Shown here in pieces: positions 23,522 to 35,885 of a stretch of 64,000 nt of DNA; within the stretch, counting starts at the first letter, position 1; every line of letters begins with the position of its first letter. The DNA is taken from positions 372,001-436,000 of the forward strand of contig JAJNNX010000048.1 of the NCBI GenBank assembly GCA_023159155.1, in the 5' to 3' direction. Below the pieces are notes generated by a model. That model saw nothing but the letters and a program-made list of their open reading frames with translations. It was not told where the DNA came from and did not search any database. This stretch comes from Ustulina deusta (taxonomy: Eukaryota > Ascomycota > Sordariomycetes > Xylariales > Xylariaceae). Both the position numbers and the translations under genes were made by a program.

Positions 23522-26500
23522 ATGTCTGGCTCTCAGTATTCTGGTTCGGGTGCTCTACGCAATCCTGACCTTGAGAGGGTCTTAGGAATTAATCTTGATG
23601 GTGCATCAGATAGACCCCGAGGGTCAACTGCTGGATCTCAGCGAGGATCAGTCACCGGCTCCCACTCTGGTTCGCGAGCGGGATCGCGAGCTGGCTCACC
23701 TCCTAGGCCACCTATGCATGGCTCGCCGGCAGCCGCTAGCAGCAAGGCTAGTGGTTACAAAGTTGAGCCCCTCGGATATGACCCTGCACGTGAGAAGCCA
23801 ATGCGCCCTGTTGAAATCGTCGGTAAGCGGGTTGACTTGCCTGCCGACGCGTACTTGGAGGTAAGCTCTTGTCCTAATATTAGCTGAATATCCCTGGAGC
23901 CAGATAGGCGTACTATTCTATTCGCTGTTATGGTTGCCCTACTAACTGCTATGGCCTTAGAACCCAGAAAAAAGCCGTTTCACACGCCGCCCTGGCTTTA
24001 ATACCCAAGGCAAGCCTATTCAAGTCCAGTTGAATATTTTCCCCGTTGAGGGCTTTGCGGGTAGTAAAGTCTACCAGTACGACGTGAGTTGAAACGCCCT
24101 CGAATATATATCGTCGTAGGTACTCACTATTTATTTAGGTGTCGATCAGCCCCGAACCTACTAAACAGTCTCGGGCATTGATCAAGAAACTGTGGAACTC
24201 CAAGCCTGTTCAAGAGGCCATGATCAAAGCTGGTGGCAAGTGGCTATACGATGGCAACAAGCTGGCTTGGTAAGGCTTAGGTACAATAACACTGCTAAGT
24301 ACCCACTAACAATTCGTCAGGTCATCTAATCAGATTGAGCGTAATGAGCTTCGGGTATCAATCGACCTGGATGCGGACAAACCCAACAAGAAAAAGGTTG
24401 GCAGTACCGGAGTATATTACGTTCGGGTCAAACAAAGTGCAGCCATCAACCTGGCCTACTTGCAACGGTACCTCGAAGGCGGGATTGGATGGGATAACCA
24501 TGTCCTCGAATGCTTGAGTATAACTGCCCCGTTAAACTCTCTATTATAGTGCCATTTTCCTGACTTTACTAGACTTTTTTGATCATTGCATGCGACAGAC
24601 AGCATCGGAAACGATGGTCGCAATTCGTCGAAACTTCTATCCGAAGAATTCGAAGCCCTATGGTCTCGGCTCCGTTGTAGAAGCTTACAAAGGCTACTAT
24701 GCAGCGGTCCGACTTGGCGAGGTAAGTTAATTCGAAAGCTATAATTTGCGAGCAGATGTCTAATATTGCCACCCAGGCAAAGAAGCTTATGATCAACGTC
24801 GACACTGCAAATACAGCTTTCTGGCAAACTCGAACTGTTGCGGAGATAGCTTTGCGTATGTTTCAGGCGCACAAAGAGAAATGGAATAATTGTAAGTTGA
24901 TTTGGTCATATATCTAGCGGTATACTAACTTATGTCAAAGATGAATGGGTGGAATTTTGCAACGAGCTGCGGCCTGTACCTATCAGAGATAGGCAAGGGC
25001 GAACTATCCCTGGACAGTCCGAAGCCTTCACTCTCCTACGAAGGCTCCAAAAGCTAAAGTTCCTTGTCAATCATCGCGGGAAAACGCAGCAGCAGAAGAT
25101 ATACACAATCAAGCATATTATCTTCGACGAGAACTACGGTAGGGAGGGCGGTCACTCTCAGAACGTTACGTTCAACAAGCGAATGCCAGATGGTAGCATT
25201 CAAGAAACAACTGTGTGGCAACACTACAATGAGCAGTATAACATTCGGCTTCAGTACCCGAAACTGCCAATTATCGAGACAACTCGCGGGGGTTTTTTCC
25301 CGATGGAACTATGTAATGTCGCCGACTTTCAACGCTACCCGTATAAGCTTGATCCCGCACAGGTAAGTCATACTTCCATTCTACGTTTAATGTATATTTG
25401 CTAACATAGTATAGACCGCAGCAATGATAAAATTCGCAGTCACTCGTCCGGCCGAACGCAAGAAGGATATTTTGGAAGGTTTCAAGCGCCTGAACTACAC
25501 CAATGACCCCTACCTAACCGCATTTGGCATCAAAGTTTCGGGCAACATGCAAGTAACTAATGCGCGGCTGCTCAAGAACCCAGAGATCGCGTTCGCTGGA
25601 AACACCAAGCATAATCCAGGAGTCTCGGGCCGGTGGGATTTGCGTGGCAAGCGGTTTCTTGAAACAAACCAAAAGCAGATACTTTCATGGGGATTGGTAG
25701 TCTGCGGAAATGCTTGCACAAAGCAGGATGCAGAAGCGTTCGCTTCGAAGTTTGCGCAAACCTACAGGAACCACGGAGCCAATATTGGGGCGCCTCTTCA
25801 CGTCGTCCAGATCCCCTACAGTGTTGGTGATTACGGCGAAATTTGCAAAGAGGCCTGGAACATGATCGGCAATAAGTACAAGAATTTCCCACAGATGATA
25901 TTTTTTGTTGTTCCCAACAAGAATGCTCTTGTCTACGAACGCATCAAGAAAAGTATGGACTGTAGGTGGTGCTGCCCATCTCAGGTACTGCAAGCCGGCC
26001 ACGTTAAAAAGGCCAATGCCCAATATATGAGCAATGTGGCGATGAAAGTGAACGCTAAGTTAGGCGGCGTTACTTGCAAGGTTGCTAGCCCTAACCCAAG
26101 CAGCCCATTTTTCAAATGCCCTACGATCATCGTAGGCGTTGATGTATCTCACGCTTCCCCTGGAAGCGGCTCTCCATCCATGGCAGCGATGACAGTTTCT
26201 CTGGATAAAAATGCTACTCGTTACGCCGCGGCCTGTGAAGTCAATGGCTGGCGTGAAGAACTCTTACAGTCAACAACGAGCCATGGGATGTTCCCACCTC
26301 TCCTGAAGCATTGGATCAGCATTCATAAAACAGCCCCCCAGCATCTCTACTATTTTCGCGACGGTGTTGCTGAAGGCCAGTTCCAGGGAGTACTTGAGAC
26401 GGAGATCAGCGAAATCCGCCGGGCATTCCGAGAGTGCAACGCTGGTAACCCGAAGATTACGGCCATAATTGCTACCAAGCGACATCATATTCGCTTTTTC

Positions 26501-26992
26501 CCAAAGCCAGGTGACCAGGCCACTGGCGACAGAAACGCGAACCCTCTACCAGGGACTCTCGTGGAGCGTGATGCAACACATCCTCATCATTTCGATTTTT
26601 ACTTGTGTTCACATGTAGCAATCCAGGGCACCGCACGCCCCGTCCATTATCAGGTGATATATGACGACGCCAACGTCAAGCCGGACGATTTGCAAATGAT
26701 GATCTATCAACAATGCTACCAGTATGCTCGCTCTACTACGCCGGTATCTCTACACCCTGCCGTGTACTACGCCCATGTAGCCTCAAACCGTGCTAGATCG
26801 CATGAGAACATTCATGCAAGTCAAAAAGAGCATGTGGGAGGAAAGGAAGGGTACCCCACTGCCAAACACTCGTCAGAAGTTTACTCTGCACACAGTGGAC
26901 TAAGCGAACCTCTCCCATTGGTACCGATGAAGAGCGAGGGTGTCCCCAATGAACGAATTGCATTCATGAATACTACCATGTGGTATATCTAG
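23522..26992 (+). CDS. Argonaute (PAZ-PIWI slicer protein)
   Basis: Exons are 23522..23860, 23961..24083, 24139..24269, 24321..24517, 24573..24721, 24777..24891, 24941..25362 and 25415..26992, giving 1017 residues. A Gly/Ser/Arg-rich tail (1-75) precedes the N domain (PVEIVGKRVDLPADAYLE onward), PAZ (about 330-480, with YEWVEFCNELRPVPIRDRQG at its start), MID and PIWI (from about 670). The slicer tetrad appears intact: D735 in VGVDVSHASPG, E773 or E774 in NGWREE, D808 in YFRDGVAEGQ, and H946 in YYAHVASNRAR. The C-terminus MWYI is typical of fungal Argonautes. It should bind small RNAs and cleave complementary RNA in quelling or a related pathway. Whether it is the QDE-2 or the SMS-2 lineage cannot be settled here. 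All seven introns keep frame. Confidence 0.95.
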
Positions 26993-29226
26993 TTCTGCAG
27001 TTCTTCTGCTACGCTGGGTTGTTTATCTATCGGTTTAAGCTCTCTGGTTACACTCTTCGTCTCTGCACGATTACTTATTTGTAGTCGTGCACGAGACCGC
27101 TTCTCTCGCGGCTAACTGGACTCATACGGCGATGCTTTCTACGGATGCAGCCAGTGCATCTCTCTGCGCTAAATGCTTGGCTTAACTAACGACTGAGATA
27201 TATGTTGACATGCCGAGGTACGTCGCCAGACATGCTCTTTCCCCAGCTTCGGCTCAGTTAACTAACAGCTATTGTAGGTTCACCGATTCCGATGTCAACC
27301 GAAGTGGTTTCCATATGGCGAAAACGAGATTTGACAAAAAGAAAAAAAAATCGCAACCATCCCGCTGCACTCTCCATTTCTTTCCAGTTATTGGCCCGAT
27401 TGAGAGGGGAGAGTCTTACGCAAAATCACCATTTTCAATGGGAAGAGCTCGGAATCGTCGTCACACAGAGCTGGTTAAGCTCATGTTCTCCCTTGTGTGC
27501 CTATCGTCCATCTTCTCACCACCTTAAATCTGATGCAGCACGCAGAAGATATGGTTGACTATCGCTAGACTTCCTATCTCATGATTACAGTTTATAGGTT
27601 ATAGTCCTCACGGCTTTGATCATGCCCCTTTTCCATATATTTCCTTCGTCAGGGTTTCTAGTCCTTCCCATTCCCGTTCTGGAGTATCTTCACCCCTATC
27701 AACTTTTCTAAATCTCGAGATGACAAAGAAATAATAGTTCCGGATTCAAGTCTGAGCTGCTGGACTCCGCAACACTCTGAGATAAGCAGATAGTCAGATA
27801 GATAATGGAAGACTCCGATGTATTAATAATTTCGTTCATTTCTCCTACGTGATTTGCCCAAGATCTGTGCTAATATTTTCGACGTAGCTAACATATCAAA
27901 CCTGAGTGATTCATATGCTGGATCTTGTTTTAACTGGGTTGGCTAGCATATCCTGAAAAAAACTTGGGTTGTCATTCACAATGTCATAACTGCTTGGGTG
28001 GCATATTGGTGAGCAGTGAATCATGATAATTTCTAATCTTCATAAGCAAAATTCCACATGCAGATATAGTGGATTGAAAAATATTGTGGAAAGATTCCCA
28101 CAGATGTGAGCTTTCGCCTTGGCTGTGTAGGAGTGAATATGAAGAGAAAGGATGTAGTGCCGATAGAGGACAGAGTACGGCTGGGATGAATACTAGTTTA
28201 GAATGAGCTAAGGTGGTAAAAGTTGATGGATAGTGGCTCGCGGATGGGGAGACACGCGGTGATGATGCATGAGATATTACGACCGTGGAGTTCAAGATCA
28301 GTAATTAGGAACATCATAGAGACTTGGTATACTAATGTATGTAGGTAGGTTTTGTGATGCTAGGTGGGATACCTACGTGACGGCAATGATTGTGGTCTGC
28401 GTGATCTGATTTGCTGATGATATGTAGATAGGTCGCCGAGGGAGCGAGGGACTCATGCGATCGGTGTTTCTGGGTGCCGGGGTGTTGGGTATGCGTGTAT
28501 CGCGCGGGTGTGGAACGCTAGATAGAGCCTGGCTATCTGGTTGTGCGGAGGAATTATCCCGGCTGTGCAAGGTTGGCAGCAGTAGGTAGGGCATTTATCG
28601 CGAGTAGAGGACCTGGGGTTTATGGTTGGCGAAATGGATTAGATGATCGTGGGTTATGGGTGTCGTGGCGTTCTTGTGTGCCCCTGCCTGCAGGTAGTTC
28701 CGGGAGGTGAGATCGGTCAGACACGAAGGGTCATGTTTGGAGACAGATGGGTATTTTGATGTGGACACGGGTGCGTAATTGTATTCGGGCTCTCTCCTTG
28801 AAGCTCGCAAACGGATTGGTGATGGGCGGCTTGGACCGTCGAATCGTACAGATAAGCAGGACGGGTGGACCGGCATTGGCATACTGGAGGGTGCGGAGGG
28901 ATCTCGAGGAGATAATTAGATAATCTGTCAATAGAATTGATTGATGTGAGATGTGAGTGAGCTATCCGGCAAGTTGGGTTCGATTCCTGGCGGCGCTGGT
29001 GGGCTTCGCGAGTTAGCTCTGTTTGGAGTATTGAGGTCACAGGTTACAGTAAGCATGCAGCATAACTGTTGCCAGACCCGCTGGGCTCTGAGCCACTAGG
29101 TATGCTATCTTCTGTACTTAAGTACCTACTACGCAGTAGTCCCAGTGTTCGTCCTCCATCCTTTCTACAGCTCAAGACGACAGAATACAAGACGACAGAA
29201 TACAAGACTGCCGAGCTCGGTACCCG
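26993..29226. other. Intergenic region 3' of Argonaute
   Basis: The first few hundred bases are probably the Argonaute 3' UTR. Open frames at 27210, 27984 (minus) and 28373-29040 (minus, Ser/Pro/His-rich) have no recognisable domain, and I do not support them as genes. Confidence 0.55.
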
Positions 29227-29960
29227 CTATCGGTACAGCGACAGATCATAGCGAATTGATGGGAGGTAAGCAAATTCGATGTATATATGATAGCTTTGGA
29301 TGCGCTCGACAACGTTCCGAGCAGCTTCAGAATTGCCGTCACTGGCCTCACGGTCATCTGAAATACGCGTTATAGCCCGGGTCCACACTGCTTGGAATGC
29401 ACGCTTCTCGACCTTCGCGCTAGGTCCACCATCCGTGTTGAAAAAGAAGAGCGTCTGGACATGACTATAGATTCCGTCAAAGTTTCGGGTATCATGAGAG
29501 ATTTAGGGCAACCATATACTCGACAGCAGGTGGAGTTCTCCTCAAGTTCCCATTGCGCAAGCAGCACAACAAGATGAAGGCCTGCTCTCTTCTGCGTTTG
29601 CTTAAGCAGTTCGCGCTCAATTTTTAACGACTCTCAAATACGAGGGACTGGAGAATAACCAATAATCAGGGTTTCCCCTGTTGGATGCTTTGTCTTCTTT
29701 CTAGCGTACGTCGAGCACAATTGAAGGAAGGTTTCGGGCACACCGTTGAACTTTGTCGCTTCGTCCATCTTGAATCGATCGACCCTTGCAACGACAGTTC
29801 ATATGATACCAGGGATTGACAGAATGAAGTCGCCATTGATACGCGGCTGCAAGCCGGTAAATAGCGCGAACACTTCCTTTGGGCTTGCATGGCCTGCCCG
29901 ACCTAGTGTAGTGGCTTCAGCTGGAAAGAGATCGTATTTCTCAAACGCCACAATGCAGTA
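29227..29960 (-). pseudogene. Decayed protein-coding gene of unknown family
   Basis: Read on the minus strand, three blocks look like real protein. The first (about 29960-29640) includes EKYDLFPAEATTLGRAG, EVFALFTGLQPRINGDFIL and, after an in-frame TGA at 29799-29801, DRFKMDEATKFNGVPETFL. The second lies at about 29570-29500. The third, 29490-29227, is 88 codons long, includes FFNTDGGPSAKVEKRAFQAVW and ends in a stop. They lie in different frames and need at least one stop and two frame changes to join. The TGA falls where TGG or CGA would fit, as expected of C-to-T decay. I do not recognise the family. A spliced functional gene is less likely, because the breaks lack clean splice sites. Confidence 0.42.
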
Positions 29961-32900
29961 CTATCTTCTCCAAAGTTACTGGGAAACAAACACTGCATTC
30001 TACGGCCAAATTATGTGCCCACGAGGGCATTTCCTACGAATTGGCTAATTCCTACCCTCGCCCCCCAAGTGAACTAGAGAAGTGCACTAGGAAATGATGT
30101 GTCCATCTGTCAAACTTTCCCGGGGTATCAAGTTGAAGTTGGCAAAATCTACATACACTTCTAGGGTGGCCTTTCTATAGCTAACGGATATCTAAATTAC
30201 TTAAACTAAGCATACCATGCAAGTAGTCGCGAGGATCGGTCGCTTTCAGGCACAAAAAGATAGCAGCAGGATGGAGGCAGAGAAGTCCAGGGCTCAACTC
30301 GCCATTCTGTTGTGCCTCACTTCCCGAATTAACCGCCCACAACCTGAAATAAGATGCCAGCCCGGAGATTTCGCACTAGCGCCTAACTCTAAACTAGAAC
30401 GAAATTCGGGCGAGCTATCCCGCTCTCGGGGAAATTTGAAAGAGTCATGGCTTGCACTCCGATATCTTTAGTTCTTGAATCTGTGACAGGATGCGTGTAA
30501 GACGCTGTGAGTACTAAGGATATTAGCGCTACATAGCCACATGTGAAGACAAGGCTCGAAAACCTGTGAGGTCGTGGAGGATAGTGAATAATCCCTTGGG
30601 CGATTATATTTAGAATGCTAGTTATAGAAAGACCCGAGTCCTCCCAGCGAGGTAATTAATGATATTGTGTCACATCCCGGATACTTCTCTTGCCGCTTAC
30701 CTCGGGAGAGCTTACACTTTTATATTGGTAGTGTGACAACTCTTAATTCTGGCGTGAGGATTGCGCAGGCAATTGATATGCACATCTTACTGGGGCAGAA
30801 AGGGAAAAAAATTAAAAATTAAAAAAGGCAACAGATGGCAGTTTAAGTTAGGGAGAGAATAGCTACGGCAGAAGCTTTTCCCGCGCCTCCCAGAAGCCGC
30901 TTCCAGTGGCTGCGAAGCGATTGCTTACCTCGGGCTGGAGATGAGCTGATGGGGAAACGTGACAAATAATTGAGCACGAACTACATAAAAAAAAAAAGTC
31001 GTGGTTGAACCCCATCAACCGTCACCAATGCGGTATTGATATTCGTGTTTCTGCATCTGTCGTCTGTCTGGACAGCAGTGAGGTGTCCAATAGACGACTT
31101 GAGCCGGCCCCGAGACGCGTCGGGTCCTGGAGTGGAGACTGGGCGAATCGGAGTTTTGGAGAAAGCTTGAGTGATTCTATATTTAGAGTGACACGTTGCT
31201 GGGGAGTCTGCTTTGGTAATAGGCTCTTACCCAAGGTTATCCACTCGCCATAGTCCTATCGCAATCTCTAGCCGGAATTACCATTCCTCCGCCACGCGCG
31301 GGCAAATAGTCAAACCATTTCATTATTATTGCTTATTGTATTTCCAGGGAAATTTTAACATTGGTGTGATATGGGCATGACGAAGTTCTCGAAGAAAAAT
31401 TTAGCAACAATGCTGAGCCTCAGACTCACATCAATGCAACATGCCCCACAGCCGCTGTAGGTTGGCTGACCGAGGTGATTGATTGGCCTTGTCAGCGGCT
31501 CTGCTCCGTGCCGCATTGTCGCCCCCGATGAATCCCTTCTCCGCTGTTTCCGACTCGACGTGGGATGATTCTGAGGTGCCGTGCCGTAAGCATGGGAAAT
31601 TGGTTCCGGACGCATCGCATTCGAGTCATTGTTTTCGAGGCGGTATATACCGCAACCGCCAGGGTAGCTCGCCGGGCTGGCTATTGAACGATCACGGAAC
31701 AATGACACTAGATGAATAAACATGGTCTAGTGTAGGTGATCGTTCTGGAATGTAAAGCTTGTTGCTTTGGTTCTCTTACACGAATCTCCACAGAATCATC
31801 GGTTCTTTCGGATCCGAGGCAAGCACCCATCAACATCATGAGAGCTAGTAGGGTGCTGCGGACGCTCCCAAGAGTCTGGGCAGTGGAGTTCTAAGCTACG
31901 TATGTTTTTCACACCGGTAGTTCAAACACATTCATTCTATATTAAGATAGCTTAGTTATCCTTATTTTCTGCAGTTTATATTCTCGCTGTCACCATTTCA
32001 TTAGCTAACTTTTTTATACACGACTCATCGTGCTAATAGGCGCAGTTGACTGGGATGCCTCAAACGAGACTGTTATAGGTTTAGGTTCATGTTCTAATGA
32101 AGATCATTTCGCACCGGATACTCAGCCAACCTTCATTGTACTCAGCCGCAGGCAGCTGAAAGGACCCTCGAGGCCCGCTATTCCCTATGAGGCTTAGATT
32201 AGACCCCTTGCATCGTCTAAAGACTCGAGCGCAAGGTTATTTATATTGTGTCCTCGCGGTCCCACAGCACGTTCACGCCAGCCAAATGAGCAAAAATTGG
32301 TACGCCATGCAGACAGACTAGTACTGTATGGTAGCTAGCTGTCCTAACTAATCAGGCACTACCGTGAGGTACAGAGTCGTTGGGCTGACGCCAGGGCATA
32401 CCGACATAATCTCGGCGTGATTGAATCGAGTACCGGTATCTAGTGTAGCCCTCGAATTCAAAGAAACAGGGTTGTGCTTACATGCGGAAGGACTTTCGTC
32501 TAATTTCGCAAATTATCTCAACCAACCAAATTACTCCATTGGCCCGCCTGTGTCTTACTTTGTCATGTCGTTGGGCACAGCATTGGTGGAGCGGTGACAA
32601 CGACGTTAGCGAGAAGCTCGGTGGCTTGTCCGCTTCAATCTAGCGTACGATCCAGACGCCTCCCAGCCTCAGATGGTGTCAACTCTTAGCGCGACATATC
32701 TATTGGGTCTGCTGTTTGCGCGTCACTTATATAGGAACAGCGTATCCCCCCGTCTCTGTTCGTGGCTCTCGTGTGTTGGTTTCATGAACGAACAAGCTCA
32801 TCACCAACCTTACCCACGAGACATTCGAGTGGAGTGGATTACGACTATGACGACGACCATGTTATGACGTAGGATATACAATATTTGAAAAGAAGAAAGG

Positions 32901-33058
32901 ACTATTGAAAATTGGAATCACCAACCTATTGGGTCGAACGCTTTATTTTGTCCACACGACAGCCAGACAGCCGGAGGCGTTTGCGGAGCTGAAGCCAGGC
33001 CCAGGTAGAAGACATCGAAGGTCCTGAAATTCGGTTAAAAGACATCATAAACTAGAGG
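29961..33058. other. Gene-poor intergenic region
   Basis: No supportable gene in 3.1 kb. Open frames at 30217, 31005, 31355 (minus) and 32673 show no domains. The last 400 bp are probably the promoter and leader of the membrane protein. Confidence 0.55.
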
Positions 33059-34585
33059 ATGATAGGGTCACATCGCGACAATGCTCACTTCACTCGAGCC
33101 GGGTGGAAGAAGAGGGTAATGTTACCATGTTGGGTCATTCAAATCCTCATTCTGTTGAGTGTGATGGGCTTGTTCTCTTATCGCCTGTCGTACACGGTGA
33201 ACACTTGGGAAGAACAGGAGAGCAAGGGAGACGTACCGGTGGTTGAGTTTGTGTGAGTGCCTGTTCACCGAAGACATTCGCGTCCCCTCGAATGATCCTC
33301 ACAAACTGGTGTCTGGTCTGGGTGATTGCAGCGATGGACTAAAGGGCTGACACACTTCACAGATGGGAGGCTGCAAATATAGGGTTCTCGCTCGCCTCAC
33401 TGGTTGTCACATTCATCTCAATAGCGAGATTCATCGCCGAAGTCTTGACGCCCCTGCCGTTACTGTTCGGCTGCATTTTGAATGTAGTATTATCGAGCGT
33501 CGTGCTGGCTTTAGACATCGTCATCTACGTCCAACGGCGCGATAAGAATTACTCAGTAATCGGACTGGGCCTCGACGCCGCACTCATGTAAGCGTTTTCC
33601 CTCCTACCCTTACCCTGCCCATTAAAGCAATCACACTAACCTCATCGCGTTCACCAGATTCTTTACTATAATACCACTGATCTACGCCATCATCATCTAC
33701 CGTCGCCTGTTGAGCTACGACGACTATCACCTACCTGGCAACCACAAACCCTTCGGATTCACCGGCATCGAGGAGGGCGTCGAAGACCGATTCTCCACGC
33801 ACCTCAGCCCGCCTATTCCCTACGACCCGACCAACACGACGACCCTAGGCATCACAACAACCGTGACGGGCCCCGAGCCACAAACCCGCGGCCGCTCCGT
33901 CTCGATAGGCAGCCGCCGCATCTCGCTCTCCTTCAGCCGAAACGCAAGCGTCTCGCCCCACCCCGAGCCACCCTCGGACGTGACGACGCACGAGCGCCGC
34001 GCCAGCTACGACCACCGGCGAGACACGCAGTTCGAAGACTACGTGGCGCGCCGCGCGAGCCAGCGCTCGAGCGGCGTCTCCCTCCTCCAGGACGACGTCA
34101 AGCGGGCCCTCGGCGAGGAGTTCGGGTTCGGCGAGCTGCCGACGACGACGACGACGACGATCAACGCCAAGGGCGAGCGCGTCATCAGCGCCGGCGCCGT
34201 GCCGGCCGCCCACCCGTCGCGGCCGCGCGTGAGCTCCATCGGCCGCCAGACGAGCTACGAGGCGCTCGTCGGCGGCGTCGGCGGCGGCGGTGGCATCATC
34301 TCCGTCACCGTCACCACGCCGCCCGAAGAGAGCCCGCAGCTCGGCCACAGTCTCAACAGCGTCCCCGAGGCGCACGAGGAGGACGACCTCGCGCATGGCG
34401 CCAGGAAGAAGAAGAAGCCGGCGGCGAGGAAGCGGGCCGTCAGCGAGAGCAAGGTCGCGCTGCTGAGCGACGAGAGCGACGGGGAGGACGGCCGCACGAG
34501 TCCCGCGCGCATCGGGCGTGTCGAGGGCCTCGAGGATGTAGAGCTCGACGCAGGCGGGCGCGGGGGGAGAGTGAATGTGATGTGA
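33059..34585 (+). CDS. Four-helix fungal membrane protein with long disordered tail
   Basis: Exons are 33059..33252, 33363..33587 and 33658..34585, giving 448 residues. Four hydrophobic helices are visible: VMLPCWVIQILILLSVMGLF (about 19-40), GFSLASLVVTFISIARFIAE (about 70-92), LLFGCILNVVLSSVVLALDI (about 97-118) and GLGLDAALIFFTIIPLIYAI (about 132-156). The remaining 290 residues are hydrophilic, rich in Ser, Arg, Thr and acidic residues, with a Thr run encoded by a GAC/ACG repeat near 34140 and a KKKK cluster near residue 390. The tail is probably cytosolic and phosphorylated. Similar four-helix proteins are widespread in sordariomycetes without assigned function. Both introns are phase 2 and join the helices without loss. 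The start is the first ATG of the exon; an upstream exon cannot be excluded. Confidence 0.8.
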
Positions 34586-35629
34586 CGTGATGTGATGTGA
34601 TGTGATTTTGATACCCAACATTTTTTTTTTTTGGAAATTCTGGAGCTCGGAAGGGAAGGCGAGGTTAGGGAGGTGCGGAGACGGGGCTTGCGGGTTTTTG
34701 TTTGTTTATTTTCGCGTGTCTGCCGGACCCGGAGGCGTCTCGTGTTAGCTAGGCGTTGCGAAGGTGCTCTACATACGGACAGGGTGGCTTATGGATAGAT
34801 GGATGGATAGATGGAATGTGTGATGAGATGATTCAATGCAATGTCCTCGGTGGGCCTCGCTTCTCAGTTTGGGGGGCAATACCTACGGGGTTCCTACTCG
34901 GTCTGGCTGGTTTTATTCGGGCTGCCTTGTCGCTTTCGCCGTGGAGCAAACTATGGACGCATATTGCCATGATGTTACTTGTTCTATTGCCTCTGAATAT
35001 CCTTCCTTGGCTGAAGGAAGTGCCCAGGGGGGCTAAGTGTGCAGCATGCAAATATTCATCGTTTAGCACTGGCATTGATAAACCAGTACATGTCTCATAA
35101 CCAGCCTCTGATCAATATATATTGAGCTTCCTCCCTCCCAATCACTTGCCTTTGGTATACTTTCTCCTATAACTTCTTCCGTCACTTGCTTAATGCTACG
35201 ATTGGCAATTTTCGGAAATACGAAGTCAGTTATCATGTAGATGAATGCTATCGGCTAGAAGTGCCTGCCCTACGGATGGGCTTGCTTGCTGGATTAAAGC
35301 TTGGCAAACAGTGAAGACTTCATCATGCGCCCAATGTTAGTTCATATTCATGTAATGTGCTGCGCCAACTGGTCGAGGTGAGTGTCTATTATTATCTCGA
35401 GTATTGGGTTATTTGTGGAGGTTGACATTTGTCGGCCATTTGGAAGCCTTATGTACCCCTCCCATTATCAACTGACAGCTATTTTCTTAGTGTTGTGGTG
35501 AGATGACCTCCGCGTTTGTGTCGAGTCCCGACAGTCTAACGCGACCTAGCACCCGGGCCGACCGGCCTGTATATACGATTCATCCCCCGAGCTCCGTTCA
35601 AGCGAGTGGTAGTCTGTTCGTTTGATGTT
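34586..35629. other. Intergenic region
   Basis: Contains a TGATGTGATG run directly after the membrane protein stop, a T10 tract near 34620 and a GGATAGAT-type short repeat near 34795. No gene is supported. Confidence 0.55.
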
Positions 35630-35885
35630 TTATAGGCCAGATGCGCTTGCGGCCTTGTAAACGTTGGCGGAATCGAATGCGACGACATCTCCGTTGGCGT
35701 TGGACATGGCGGCGCCCTGGACTGGAACACTATCCTGTCGGCGGACAACACTGCTGTCCTCTCGGCGTACCTTGACTGTAGATTTGGTTAGACAAAATGG
35801 GACCAACCATCCTCATGCATAATCACATACCGAACTGGCCCATAGCGACAGTGAAGAGGGCAAAGATAACGACAGAGGACTTCAT
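35630..35885 (-). CDS. Small secreted protein with dibasic processing sites
   Basis: Exons on the minus strand are 35885..35831 and 35775..35630, giving 66 residues with one 55-nt intron (GTATGT donor, TACAG acceptor). Residues 1-17 (MKSSVVIFALFTVAMGQ) are a clear signal peptide. The mature part has no cysteine and contains two dibasic sites, R22-R23 and R30-R31, each followed by an acidic or polar residue (RRED, RRQD), which are potential Kex2 cleavage sites. The C-terminal segment carries MSNANGDVVAFDSANVYKAA. The context before the ATG (GTCAAAATGA) is favourable. I infer a secreted peptide or effector-like product; short Cys-free proteins of this style occur in plant-associated ascomycetes, but no function is known to me. 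Confidence 0.7.

Noticed and set aside
28976..28990. GGTTCGATTCC, like a tRNA T-loop
   Set aside because: No matching D-arm or acceptor stem lies at the required distance upstream.
33845..34621. Long Arg/Ala-rich minus-strand open frame
   Set aside because: Antisense shadow of the GC-rich disordered tail of the membrane protein; no domain.
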